Source: Corella eumyota
Taxonomy: Eukaryota; Chordata; Ascidiacea; Phlebobranchia; Corellidae
NCBI GenBank assembly: GCA_963082875.1
Contig: OY720101.1
Span: 13,353,671 to 13,417,670, forward strand
Direction: 5' to 3'
Length of the DNA stretch: 64,000 bases
The position numbers were made by a program, and so were the translations under genes. The notes under the pieces were generated by a model, which was not told the DNA's origin, searched no databases, and saw only the letters and a program-made list of their open reading frames with translations. Positions 36,901 through 51,900 of this stretch are shown piece after piece. The number at the start of each line of letters is the position of its first letter. Position 1 is the stretch's first letter.

Positions 36901-39900
36901 AACCACATGGAGTTGGTGTAACTAAAGGTACTTTAGGTTGAGATGGAATAAAAGTATCCACATAATTGCAAGGTTCAGGGCCAAAAGTGCTAGGAGTTGG
37001 AATATATTTATCACCAACAAATTCTACAGGTACTTTAGGTTGAGATGGAATAAAAGTATCAACATAATTGCAAGGTTCAGGGCCAAAGGTGGAAGGAGTT
37101 GGAATATATTTGTCTTCAGCATAACCAATTGGTCCTTTAGGTTGGCTAGGAATGTAACCGTCAAAGTAATCGCATGGTGCTGGGCCAAAACCACATGGAG
37201 TTGGTGTAACTAAAGGTACTTTAGGTTGAGATGGAATAAAAGTATCCACATAATTGCAAGGTTCAAGGCCAAAAGTGCAAGGAGTTGGGATATATTTATC
37301 TCCAACAAATTCTACAGGACCTTTAGGTTGGGATGGAATGTATCCACCGACTTGGTCACAAGGTATTGGTCCAAAGCTACAAGGAGCTGGAATGAATTGG
37401 TCTTCAGCATAACCAATTGGTGCTTTGGGTTGGTTGGGAATGTAACCGTCGAAGTAATCGCATGGTGCTGGGCCAAAACCACATGGAGTAGGGGTAACTA
37501 AAGGTACTTTAGGTTGAGATGGAATAAAAGTATCAACATAATTGCAAGGTTCAGGACCAAAAGTGCTAGGAGTTGGAATATATTTATCACCAACAAATTC
37601 TACAGGTACTTTAGGTTGAGATGGAATAAAAGTATCAACATAATTGCAAGGTTCAGGGCCAAAGGTGGAAGGAGTTGGAATATATTTGTCTTCAGCATAA
37701 CCAATTGGTCCTTTAGGTTGGCTAGGAATGTAACCGTCAAAGTAATCGCATGGTGCTGGGCCAAAACCACATGGAGTTGGTGTAACTAAAGGTACTTTAG
37801 GTTGAGATGGAATAAAAGTATCCACATAATTGCAAGGTTCAGGGCCAAAAGTGCTAGGAGTTGGAATATATTTATCACCAACAAATTCTACAGGTACTTT
37901 AGGTTGAGATGGAATAAAAGTATCAACATAATTGCAAGGTTCAGGGCCAAAAGTGCAAGGAGATGGGATATATTTATCTCCAACAAATTCTACAGGACCT
38001 TTAGGTTGGGATGGAATGTATCCACCGACTTGGTCACAAGGTATTGGTCCAAAGCTACAAGGAGCTGGAATGAATTGGTCTTCAGCATAACCAATTGGTG
38101 CTTTGGGTTGGTTGGGAATGTAACCGTCGAAGTAATCGCATGGTGCTGGGCCAAAACCACATGGAGTTGGGGTAACTAAAGGTACTTTAGGTTGAGATGG
38201 AATAAAAGTATCCACATAATTGCAAGGTTCAGGGCCAAAAGTGGAAGGAGTTGGAATATATTTATCACCAACAAATTCTACAGGTACTTTAGGTTGAGAT
38301 GGAATAAAAGTATCAACATAATTGCAAGGTTCAGGGCCAAAGGTGGAAGGAGTTGGAATATATTTGTCTTCAGCATAACCAATTAGTCCTTTAGGTTGGC
38401 TAGGAATGTAACCGTCAAAGTAATCGCATGGTGCTGGGCCAAAACCACATGGAGTTGGGGTAACTAAAGGTACTTTAGGTTGAGATGGAATAAAAGTATC
38501 AACATAATTGCAAGGTTCAGGGCCAAAGGTGGAAGGAATTGGAATATATTTGTCTTCAGCATAACCAATTGGTCCTTTAGGTTGGCTAGGAATGTAACCG
38601 TCAAAGTAATCGCATGGTGCTGGGCCAAAACCACATGGAGTTGGTGTAACTAAAGGTACTTTAGGTTGAGATGGAATAAAAGTATCCACATAATTGCAAG
38701 GTTCAAGGCCAAAAGTGCAAGGAGTTGGGATATATTTATCTCCAACAAATTCTACAGGACCTTTAGGTTGGGATGGAATGTATCCACCGACTTGGTCACA
38801 AGGTATTGGTCCAAAGCTACAAGGAGCTGGAATGAATTGGTCTTCAGCATAACCAATTGGTGCTTTGGGTTGGTTGGGAATGTAACCGTCGAAGTAATCG
38901 CATGGTGCTGGGCCAAAACCACATGGAGTAGGGGTAACTAAAGGTACTTTAGGTTGAGATGGAATAAAAGTATCAACATAATTGCAAGGTTCAGGACCAA
39001 AAGTGCTAGGAGTTGGAATATATTTATCACCAACAAATTCTACAAGTACTTTAGGTTGAGATGGAATAAAAGTATCAACATAATTGCAAGGTTCAGGGCC
39101 AAAGGTGGAAGGAGTTGGAATATATTTGTCTTCAGCATAACCAATTGGTCCTTTAGGTTGGCTAGGAATGTAACCGTCAAAGTAATCGCATGGTGCTGGG
39201 CCAAAACCACATGGAGTTGGTGTAACTAAAGGTACTTTAGGTTGAGATGGAATAAAAGTATCCACATAATTGCAAGGTTCAGGGCCAAAAGTGCTAGGAG
39301 TTGGAATATATTTATCACCAACAAATTCTACAGGTACTTTAGGTTGAGATGGAATAAAAGTATCAACATAATTGCAAGGTTCAGGGCCAAAAGTGCAAGG
39401 AGATGGGATATATTTATCTCCAACAAATTCTACAGGACCTTTAGGTTGGGATGGAATGTATCCACCGACTTGGTCACAAGGTATTGGTCCAAAGCTACAA
39501 GGAGCTGGAATGAATTGGTCTTCAGCATAACCAATTGGTGCTTTGGGTTGGTTGGGAATGTAACCGTCGAAGTAATCGCATGGTGCTGGGCCAAAACCAC
39601 ATGGAGTTGGGGTAACTAAAGGTACTTTAGGTTGAGATGGAATAAAAGTATCCACATAATTGCAAGGTTCAGGGCCAAAAGTGGAAGGAGTTGGAATATA
39701 TTTATCACCAACAAATTCTACAGGTACTTTAGGTTGAGATGGAATAAAAGTATCAACATAATTGCAAGGTTCAGGGCCAAAGGTGGAAGGAGTTGGAATA
39801 TATTTGTCTTCAGCATAACCAATTAGTCCTTTAGGTTGGCTAGGAATGTAACCGTCAAAGTAATCGCATGGTGCTGGGCCAAAACCACATGGAGTTGGGG

Positions 39901-42900
39901 TAACTAAAGGTACTTTAGGTTGAGATGGAATAAAAGTATCAACATAATTGCAAGGTTCAGGGCCAAAAGTGCAAGGAGTTGGGATATATTTATCTCCAAC
40001 AAATTCTACAGGACCTTTAGGTTGGGATGGAATGTATCCACCGAATTGGTCACAAGGTATTGGTCCAAAGCTACAAGGAGCTGGAATGAATTGGTCTTCA
40101 GCATAACCAATTGGTGCTTTGGGTTGGTTGGGAATGTAACCGTCGAAGTAATCGCATGGTGCTGGGCCAAAACCACATGGAGTTGGGGTAACTAAAGGTA
40201 CTTTAGGTTGAGATGGAATAAAAGTATCAACATAATTGCAAGGTTCAGGACCAAAAGTGCTAGGAGTTGGAATATATTTATCACCAACAAATTCTACAGG
40301 TACTTTAGGTTGAGATGGAATAAAAGTATCAACATAATTGCAAGGTTCAGGGCCAAAGGTGGAAGGAGTTGGAATATATTTGTCTTCAGCATAACCAATT
40401 GGTCGTTTAGGTTGGCTAGGAATGTAACCGTCAAAGTAATCGCATGGTGCTGGGCCAAAACCACATGGAGTTGGTGTAACTAAAGGTACTTTAGGTTGAG
40501 ATGGAATAAAAGTATCCACATAATTGCAAGGATCAGGGCCAAAAGTGCTAGGAGTTGGAATATATTTATCACCAACAAATTCTACAGGTACTTTAGGTTG
40601 AGATGGAATAAAAGTATCAACATAATTGCAAGGTTCAGGGCCAAAAGTGCAAGGAGATGGGATATATTTATCTCCAACAAATTCTACAGGACCTTTAGGT
40701 TGGGATGGAATGTATCCACCGACTTGGTCACAAGGTATTGGTCCAAAGTTGCTTGGAACTGGAATGAATTGGTCTTCAGCATAACCAATTGGTGCTTTGG
40801 GTTGGTTGGGAATGTAACCGTCAAAGTAATCGCATGGTTCTGGGCCAAAACTACATGGAGTTGGTGTAACTAAAGGTACTCTAGGCTGAGATGGAATAAA
40901 AGTATCCACATAATTGCAAGGTTCAGGGCCAAAAGTGCTAGGAGTTGGAATATATTTATCACCAACAAATTCTACAGGTACTTTAGGTTGAGATGGAATA
41001 AAAGTATCAACATAATTGCAAGGTTCAGGGCCAAAGGTGGAAGGAGTTGGAATATATTTGTCTTCAGCATAACCAATTGGTCCTTTAGGTTGGCTAGGAA
41101 TGTAACCGTCAAAGTAATCGCATGGTGCTGGGCCAAAACCACATGGAGTTGGTGTAACTAAAGGTACTTTAGGTTGAGATGGAATAAAAGTATCCACATA
41201 ATTGCAAGGTTCAGGGCCAAAAGTGCTAGGAGTTGGAATATATTTATCACCAACAAATTCTACAGGTACTTTAGGTTGAGATGGAATAAAAGTATCAACA
41301 TAATTGCAAGGTTCAGGGCCAAAGGTGGAAGGAGTTGGAATATATTTGTCTTCAGCATAACCAATTGGTCCTTTAGGTTGGCTAGGAATGTAACCGTCAA
41401 AGTAATCGCATGGTGCTGGGCCAAAACCACATGGAGTTGGTGTAACTAAAGGTACTTTAGGTTGAGATGGAATAAAAGTATCCACATAATTGCAAGGTTC
41501 AGGGCCAAAAGTGCTAGGAGTTGGAATATATTTATCACCAACAAATTCTACAGGTACTTTAGGTTGAGATGGAATAAAAGTATCAACATAATTGCAAGGT
41601 TCAGGGCCAAAAGTGCAAGGAGATGGGATATATTTATCTCCAACAAATTCTACAGGACCTTTAGGTTGGGATGGAATGTATCCACCGACTTGGTCACAAG
41701 GTATTGGTCCAAAGCTACAAGGAGCTGGAATGAATTGGTCTTCAGCATAACCAATTGGTGCTTTGGGTTGGTTGGGAATGTAACCGTCGAAGTAATCGCA
41801 TGGTGCTGGGCCAAAACCACATGGAGTTGGGGTAACTAAAGGTACTTTAGGTTGAGATGGAATAAAAGTATCCACATAATTGCAAGGTTCAGGGCCAAAA
41901 GTGGAAGGAGTTGGAATATATTTGTCTTCAGCATAACCAATTGGTCCTTTAGGTTGGCTAGGAATGTAACCGTCAAAGTAATCGCATGGTGCTGGGCCAA
42001 AACCACATGGAGTTGGTGTAACTAAAGGTACTTTAGGTTGAGATGGAATAAAAGTATCCACATAATTGCAAGGTTCAGGGCCAAAAGTGCAAGGAGTTGG
42101 GATATATTTATCTCCAACAAATTCTACAGGACCTTTAGGTTGGGATGGAATGTATCCACCGACTTGGTCACAAGGTATTGGTCCAAAGCTACAAGGAGCT
42201 GGAATGAATTGGTCTTCAGCATAACCAATTGGTGCTTTGGGTTGGTTGGGAATGTAACCGTCGAAGTAATCGCATGGTGCTGGGCCAAAACCACATGGAG
42301 TTGGGGTAACTAAAGGTACTTTAGGTTGAGATGGAATAAAAGTATCAACATAATTGCAAGGTTCAGGACCAAAAGTGCTAGGAGTTGGAATATATTTATC
42401 ACCAACAAATTCTACAGGTACTTTAGGTTGAGATGGAATAAAAGTATCAACATAATTGCAAGGTTCAGGGCCAAAGGTGGAAGGAGTTGGAATATATTTG
42501 TCTTCAGCATAACCAATTGGTCCTTTAGGTTGGCTAGGAATGTAACCGTCAAAGTAATCGCATGGTGCTGGGCCAAAACCACATGGAGTTGGTGTAACTA
42601 AAGGTACTTTAGGTTGAGATGGAATAAAAGTATCCACATAATTGCAAGGTTCAGGGCCAAAAGTGCTAGGAGTTGGAATATATTTATCACCAACAAATTC
42701 TACAGGTACTTTAGGTTGAGATGGAATAAAAGTATCAACATAATTGCAAGGTTCAGGGCCAAAAGTGCAAGGAGATGGGATATATTTATCTCCAACAAAT
42801 TCTACAGGACCTTTAGGTTGGGATGGAATGTATCCACCGACTTGGTCACAAGGTATTGGTCCAAAGCTACAAGGAGCTGGAATGAATTGGTCTTCAGCAT

Positions 42901-45900
42901 AACCAATTGGTGCTTTGGGTTGGTTGGGAATGTAACCGTCGAAGTAATCGCATGGTGCTGGGCCAAAACCACATGGAGTTGGGGTAACTAAAGGTACTTT
43001 AGGTTGAGATGGAATAAAAGTATCCACATAATTGCAAGGTTCAGGGCCAAAAGTGGAAGGAGTTGGAATATATTTGTCTTCAGCATAACCAATTGGTCCT
43101 TTAGGTTGGCTAGGAATGTAACCGTCAAAGTAATCGCATGGTGCTGGGCCAAAACCACATGGAGTTGGTGTAACTAAAGGTACTTTAGGTTGAGATGGAA
43201 TAAAAGTATCCACATAATTGCAAGGTTCAGGGCCAAAAGTGCAAGGAGTTGGGATATATTTATCTCCAACAAATTCTACAGGACCTTTAGGTTGGGATGG
43301 AATGTATCCACCGACTTGGTCACAAGGTATTGGTCCAAAGCTACAAGGAGCTGGAATGAATTGGTCTTCAGCATAACCAATTGGTGCTTTGGGTTGGTTG
43401 GGAATGTAACCGTCGAAGTAATCGCATGGTGCTGGGCCAAAACCACATGGAGTTGGGGTAACTAAAGGTACTTTAGGTTGAGATGGAATAAAAGTATCAA
43501 CATAATTGCAAGGTTCAGGACCAAAAGTGCTAGGAGTTGGAATATATTTATCACCAACAAATTCTACAGGTACTTTAGGTTGAGATGGAATAAAAGTATC
43601 AACATAATTGCAAGGTTCAGGGCCAAAGGTGGAAGGAGTTGGAATATATTTGTCTTCAGCATAACCAATTGGTCCTTTAGGTTGGCTAGGAATGTAACCG
43701 TCAAAGTAATCGCATGGTGCTGGGCCAAAACCACATGGAGTTGGTGTAACTAAAGGTACTTTAGGTTGAGATGGAATAAAAGTATCCACATAATTGCAAG
43801 GTTCAGGGCCAAAAGTGCTAGGAGTTGGAATATATTTATCACCAACGAATTCTACAGGTACTTTAGGTTGAGATGGAATAAAAGTATCAACATAATTGCA
43901 AGGTTCAGGGCCAAAAGTGCAAGGAGATGGGATATATTTATCTCCAACAAATTCTACAGGACCTTTAGGTTGGGATGGAATGTATCCACTGACTTGGTCA
44001 CAAGGTATTGGTCCAAAGTTGCTTGGAACTGAAATGAATTGGTCTTCAGCATAACCAATTGGTGCTTTGGGTTGGTTGGGAATGTAACCGTCAAAGTAAT
44101 CGCATGGTTCTGGGCCAAAACCACATGGAGTTGGTGTAACTAAAGGTACTCTAGGCTGAGATGGAATAAAAGTATCCACATAATTGCAAGGTTCAGGGCC
44201 AAAAGTGCTAGGAGTTGGAATATATTTATCACCAACAAATTCTACAGGTACTTTAGGTTGAGATGGAATAAAAGTATCAACATAATTGCAAGGTTCAGGG
44301 CCAAAGGTGGAAGGAGTTGGAATATATTTGTCTTCAGCATAACCAATTGGTCCTTTAGGTTGGCTAGGAATGTAACCGTCAAAGTAATCGCATGGTGCTG
44401 GGCCAAAACCACATGGAGTTGGTGTAACTAAAGGTACTTTAGGTTGAGATGGAATAAAAGTATCCACATAATTGCAAGGTTCAGGGCCAAAAGTGCTAGG
44501 AGTTGGAATATATTTATCACCAACAAATTCTACAGGTACTTTAGGTTGAGATGGAATAAAAGTATCAACATAATTGCAAGGTTCAGGGCCAAAGGTGGAA
44601 GGAGTTGGAATATATTTGTCTTCAGCATAACCAATTGGTCCTTTAGGTTGGCTAGGAATGTAACCGTCAAAGTAATCGCATGGTGCTGGGCCAAAACCAC
44701 ATGGAGTTGGTGTAACTAAAGGTACTTTAGGTTGAGATGGAATAAAAGTATCCACATAATTGCAAGGTTCAGGGCCAAAAGTGCAAGGAGTTGGGATATA
44801 TTTATCTCCAACAAATTCTACAGGACCTTTAGGTTGGGATGGAATGTATCCACCGACTTGGTCACAAGGTATTGGTCCAAAGCTACAAGGAGCTGGAATG
44901 AATTGGTCTTCAGCATAACCAATTGGTGCTTTGGGTTGGTTGGGAATGTAACCGTCGAAGTAATCGCATGGTGCTGGGCCAAAACCACATGGAGTTGGGG
45001 TAACTAAAGGTACTTTAGGTTGAGATGGAATAAAAGTATCAACATAATTGCAAGGTTCAGGACCAAAAGTGCTAGGAGTTGGAATATATTTATCACCAAC
45101 AAATTCTACAGGTACTTTAGGTTGAGATGGAATAAAAGTATCAACATAATTGCAAGGTTCAGGGCCAAAGGTGGAAGGAGTTGGAATATATTTGTCTTCA
45201 GCATAACCAATTGGTCCTTTAGGTTGGCTAGGAATGTAACCGTCGAAGTAATCGCATGGTGCTGGGCCAAAACCACATGGAGTTGGTGTAACTAAAGGTA
45301 CTTTAGGTTGAGATGGAATAAAAGTATCCACATAATTGCAAGGTTCAGGGCCAAAAGTGCTAGGAGTTGGAATATATTTATCACCAACAAATTCTACAGG
45401 TACTTTAGGTTGAGATGGAATAAAAGTATCAACATAATTGCAAGGTTCAGGGCCAAAGGTGGAAGGAGTTGGAATATATTTGTCTTCAGCATAACCAATT
45501 GGTCCTTTAGGTTGGCTAGGAATGTAACCGTCAAAGTAATCGCATGGTGCTGGGCCAAAACCACATGGAGTTGGTGTAACTAAAGGTACTTTAGGTTGAG
45601 ATGGAATAAAAGTATCCACATAATTGCAAGGTTCAGGGCCAAAAGTGCTAGGAGTTGGAATATATTTATCACCAACAAATTCTACAGGTACTTTAGGTTG
45701 AGATGGAATAAAAGTATCAACATAATTGCAAGGTTCAGGGCCAAAAGTGCAACGAGATGGGATATATTTATCTCCAACAAATTCTACAGGACCTTTAGGT
45801 TGGGATGGAATGTATCCACCGACTTGGTCACAAGGTATTGGTCCAAAGCTACAAGGAGCTGGAATGAATTGGTCTTCAGCATAACCAATTGGTGCTTTGG

Positions 45901-48900
45901 GTTGGTTGGGAATGTAACCGTCGAAGTAATCGCATGGTGCTGGGCCAAAACCACATGGAGTTGGGGTAACTAAAGGTACTTTAGGTTGAGATGGAATAAA
46001 AGTATCCACATAATTGCAAGGTTCAGGGCCAAAAGTGGAAGGAGTTGGAATATATTTGTCTTCAGCATAACCAATTGGTCCTTTAGGTTGGCTAGGAATG
46101 TAACCGTCAAAGTAATCGCATGGTGCTGGGCCAAAACCACATGGAGTTGGTGTAACTAAAGGTACTTTAGGTTGAGATGGAATAAAAGTATCCACATAAT
46201 TGCAAGGTTCAGGGCCAAAAGTGCTAGGATTTGGAATATATTTATCACCAACAAATTCTACAGGTACTTTAGGTTGAGATGGAATAAAAGTATCCACATA
46301 ATTGCAAGGTTCAGGGCCAAAAGTGGAAGGAGTTGGAATATATTTGTCTTCAGCATAACCAATTGGTCCTTTAGGTTGGCTAGGAATGTAACCGTCAAAG
46401 TAATCGCATGGTGCTGGGCCAAAACCACATGGAGTTGGTGTAACTAAAGGTACTTTAGGTTGAGATGGAATAAAAGTATCCACATAATTGCAAGGTTCAG
46501 GGCCAAAAGTGCAAGGAGTTGGGATATATTTATCTCCAACAAATTCTACAGGACCTTTAGGTTGGGATGGAATGTATCCACCGACTTGGTCACAAGGTAT
46601 TGGTCCAAAGCTACAAGGAGCTGGAATGAATTGGTCTTCAGCATAACCAATTGGTGCTTTGGGTTGGTTGGGAATGTAACCGTCGAAGTAATCGCATGGT
46701 GCTGGGCCAAAACCACATGGAGTTGGGGTAACTAAAGGTACTTTAGGTTGAGATGGAATAAAAGTATCAACATAATTGCAAGGTTCAGGACCAAAAGTGC
46801 TAGGAGTTGGAATATATTTATCACCAACAAATTCTACAGGTACTTTAGGTTGAGATGGAATAAAAGTATCAACATAATTGCAAGGTTCAGGGCCAAAGGT
46901 GGAAGGAGTTGGAATATATTTGTCTTCAGCATAACCAATTGGTCCTTTAGGTTGGCTAGGAATGTAACCGTCAAAGTAATCGCATGGTGCTGGGCCAAAA
47001 CCACATGGAGTTGGTGTAACTAAAGGTACTTTAGGTTGAGATGGAATAAAAGTATCCACATAATTGCAAGGTTCAGGGCCAAAAGTGCTAGGAGTTGGAA
47101 TATATTTATCACCAACAAATTCTACAGGTACTTTAGGTTGAGATGGAATAAAAGTATCAACATAATTGCAAGGTTCAGGGCCAAAAGTGCAAGGAGATGG
47201 GATATATTTATCTCCAACAAATTCTACAGGACCTTTAGGTTGGGATGGAATGTATCCACTGACTTGGTCACAAGGTATTGGTCCAAAGCTGCTTGGAACT
47301 GGAATGAATTGGTCTTCAGCATAACCAATTGGTGCTTTGGGTTGGTTGGGAATGTAACCGTCAAAGTAATCGCATGGTTCTGGGCCAAAACCACATGGAG
47401 TTGGTGTAACTAAAGGTACTCTAGGCTGAGATGGAATAAAAGTATCCACATAATTGCAAGGTTCAAGGCCAAAAGTGCTAGGAGTTGGAATATATTTATC
47501 ACCAACAAATTCTACAGGTACTTTAGGTTGAGATGGAATAAAAGTATCAACATAATTGCAAGGTTCAGGGCCAAAGGTGGAAGGAGTTGGAATATATTTG
47601 TCTTCAGCATAACCAATTGGTCCTTTAGGTTGGCTAGGAATGTAACCGTCAAAGTAATCGCATGGTGCTGGGCCAAAACCACATGGAGTTGGTGTAACTA
47701 AAGGTACTTTAGGTTGAGATGGAATAAAAGTATCCACATAATTGCAAGGTTCAGGGCCAAAAGTGCTAGGAGTTGGAATATATTTATCACCAACAAATTC
47801 TACAGGTACTTTAGGTTGAGATGGAATAAAAGTATCAACATAATTGCAAGGTTCAGGGCCAAAGGTGGAAGGAGTTGGAATATATTTGTCTTCAGCATAA
47901 CCAATTGGTCCTTTAGGTTGGCTAGGAATGTAACCGTCAAAGTAATCGCATGGTGCTGGGCCAAAACCACATGGAGTTGGTGTAACTAAAGGTACTTTAG
48001 GTTGAGATGGAATAAAAGTATCCACATAATTGCAAGGTTCAGGGCCAAAAGTGCAAGGAGTTGGGATATATTTATCTCCAACAAATTCTACAGGACCTTT
48101 AGGTTGGGATGGAATGTATCCACCGACTTGGTCACAAGGTATTGGTCCAAAGCTACAAGGAGCTGGAATGAATTGGTCTTCAGCATAACCAATTGGTGCT
48201 TTGGGTTGGTTGGGAATGTAACCGTCGAAGTAATCGCATGGTGCTGGGCCAAAACCACATGGAGTTGGGGTAACTAAAGGTACTTTAGGTTGAGATGGAA
48301 TAAAAGTATCAACATAATTGCAAGGTTCAGGACCAAAAGTGCTAGGAGTTGGAATATATTTATCACCAACAAATTCTACAGGTACTTTAGGTTGAGATGG
48401 AATAAAAGTATCAACATAATTGCAAGGTTCAGGGCCAAAGGTGGAAGGAGTTGGAATATATTTGTCTTCAGCATAACCAATTGGTCCTTTAGGTTGGCTA
48501 GGAATGTAACCGTCGAAGTAATCGCATGGTGCTGGGCCAAAACCACATGGAGTTGGTGTAACTAAAGGTACTTTAGGTTGAGATGGAATAAAAGTATCCA
48601 CATAATTGCAAGGTTCAGGGCCAAAAGTGCTAGGAGTTGGAATATATTTATCACCAACAAATTCTACAGGTACTTTAGGTTGAGATGGAATAAAAGTATC
48701 AACATAATTGCAAGGTTCAGGGCCAAAGGTAGAAGGAGTTGGAATATATTTGTCTTCAGCATAACCAATTGGTCCTTTAGGTTGGCTAGGAATGTAACCG
48801 TCAAAGTAATCGCATGGTGCTGGGCCAAAACCACATGGAGTTGGTGTAACTAAAGGTACTTTAGGTTGAGATGGAATAAAAGTATCCACATAATTGCAAG

Positions 48901-51900
48901 GTTCAGGGCCAAAAGTGCTAGGAGTTGGAATATATTTATCACCAACAAATTCTACAGGTACTTTAGGTTGAGATGGAATAAAAGTATCAACATAATTGCA
49001 AGGTTCAGGGCCAAAAGTGCAACGAGATGGGATATATTTATCTCCAACAAATTCTACAGGACCTTTAGGTTGGGATGGAATGTATCCACCGACTTGGTCA
49101 CAAGGTATTGGTCCAAAGCTACAAGGAGCTGGAATGAATTGGTCTTCAGCATAACCAATTGGTGCTTTGGGTTGGTTGGGAATGTAACCGTCGAAGTAAT
49201 CGCATGGTGCTGGGCCAAAACCACATGGAGTTGGGGTAACTAAAGGTACTTTAGGTTGAGATGGAATAAAAGTATCCACATAATTGCAAGGTTCAGGGCC
49301 AAAAGTGGAAGGAGTTGGAATATATTTGTCTTCAGCATAACCAATTGGTCCTTTAGGTTGGCTAGGAATGTAACCGTCAAAGTAATCGCATGGTGCTGGG
49401 CCAAAACCACATGGAGTTGGTGTAACTAAAGGTACTTTAGGTTGAGATGGAATAAAAGTATCCACATAATTGCAAGGTTCAGGGCCAAAAGTGCTAGGAT
49501 TTGGAATATATTTATCACCAACAAATTCTACAGGTACTTTAGGTTGAGATGGAATAAAAGTATCAACATAATTGCAAGGTTCAGGGCCAAAGGTGGAAGG
49601 AGTTGGAATATATTTGTCTTCAGCATAACCAATTGGTCCTTTAGGTTGGCTAGGAATATAACCGTCAAAGTAATCGCATGGTGCTGGGCCAAAACCACAT
49701 GGAGTTGGTGTAACTAAAGGTACTTTAGGTTGAGATGGAATAAAAGTATCCACATAATTGCAAGGTTCAGGGCCAAAAGTGCTAGGAGTTGGAATATATT
49801 TATCACCAACAAATTCTACAGGTACTTTAGGTTGAGATGGAATAAAAGTATCAACATAATTGCAAGGTTCAGGGCCAAAAGTGCAAGGAGATGGGATATA
49901 TTTATCTCCAACAAATTCTACAGGACCTTTAGGTTGGGATGGAATGTATCCACTGACTTGGTCACAAGGTATTGGTCCAAAGCTGCTTGGAACTGGAATG
50001 AATTGGTCTTCAGCATAACCAATTGGTGCTTTGGGTTGGTTGGGAATGTAACCGTCAAAGTAATCGCATGGTTCTGGGCCAAAACCACATGGAGTTGGTG
50101 TAACTAAAGGTACTCTAGGCTGAGATGGAATAAAAGTATCCACATAATTGCAAGGTTCAGGGCCAAAAGTGCTAGGAGTTGGAATATATTTATCACCAAC
50201 AAATTCTACAGGTACTTTAGGTTGAGATGGAATAAAAGTATCAACATAATTGCAAAGTTCAGGGCCAAATGTGGAAGGAGTTGGAATATATTTGTCTTCA
50301 GCATAACCAATTGGTCCTTTAGGTTGGCTAGGAATGTAACCGTCAAAGTAATCGCATGGTGCTGGGCCAAAACCACATGGAGTTGGTGTAACTAAAGGTA
50401 CTTTAGGTTGAGATGGAATAAAAGTATCCACATAATTGCAAGGTTCAGGGCCAAAAGTGCTAGGAGTTGGAATATATTTATCACCAACAAATTCTACAGG
50501 TAATTTAGGTTGAGATGGAATAAAAGAATCAACATAATTGCAAGGTTCAGGGCCAAAAGTGCAAGGAGATGGGATATATTTATCTCCAACAAATTCTACA
50601 GGACCTTTAGGTTGGGATGGAATGTATCCACCGACTTGGTCACAAGGTATTGGTCCAAAGCTGCTTGGAACTGGAATGAATTGGTCTTCAGCATAACCAA
50701 TTGGTCCTTTAGGTTGGTTAGGAATGTAACCGTCAAAGTAATCGCATGGTGCTGGGCCAAAACCACATGGAGTTGGGGTAACTAAAGGTACTTTAGGTTG
50801 AGATGGAATAAAAGTATCAACATAATTGCAAGGTTCAGGGCCAAAAGTGCAAGGAGTTGGGATATATTTATCTCCAACAAATTCTACAGGACCTTTAGGT
50901 TGGGATGGAATGTATCCACCGACTTGGTCACAAGGTATTGGTCCAAAGCTACAAGGAGCTGGAATGAATTGGTCTTCAGCATAACCAATTGGTGCTTTGG
51001 GTTGGTTGGGAATGTAACCGTCGAAGTAATCGCATGGTGCTGGGCCAAAACCACATGGAGTTGGTGTAACTAAAGGTACTTTAGGTTGAGATGGAATAAA
51101 AGTATCCACATAATTGCAAGGTTCAGGGCCAAAAGTGCTAGGAGTTGGAATATATTTATCACCAACAAATTCTACAGGTACTTTAGGTTGAGATGGAATA
51201 AAAGTATCAACGTAATTGCAAGGTTCAGGGCCAAAGGTGGAAGGAGTTGGAATATATTTGTCTTCAGCATAACCAATTGGTCCATTAGGTTGGCTAGGAA
51301 TGTAACCGTCAAAGTAATCGCATGGTGCTGGGCCAAAACCACATGGAGTTGGGGTAACTAAAGGTACTTTAGGTTGAGATGGAATAAAAGTATCCACATA
51401 ATTGCAAGGTTCAGGGCCAAAAGTGCTAGGAGTTGGAATATATTTATCACCAACAAATTCTACAGGTACTTTAGGTTGAGATGGAATAAAAGTATCAACA
51501 TAATTGCAAGGTTCAGGGCCAAAGGTGGAAGGAGTTGGAATATATTTGTCTTCAGCATAACCAATTGGTCCTTTAGGTTGGCTAGGAATGTAACCGTCAA
51601 AGTAATCGCATGGTGCTGGGCCAAAACCACATGGAGTTGGGGTAACTAAAGGTACTTTAGGTTGAGATGGAATAAAAGTATCAACATAATTGCAAGGTTC
51701 AGAGCCAAAAGTGCAAGGAGTTGGGATATATTTATCTCCAACAAACTCTACAACACCTTTAAGTTGGGATGGAATGTATCCACCGACTTGGTCACAAGGT
51801 ATTGGTCCAAAGCTACAAGGAGATGAAATGAATTGGTCTTCAGCATAACCAATTGGTGCTTTGGGTTGGTTGGGAATGTAACCGTCAATGTAATCGCATG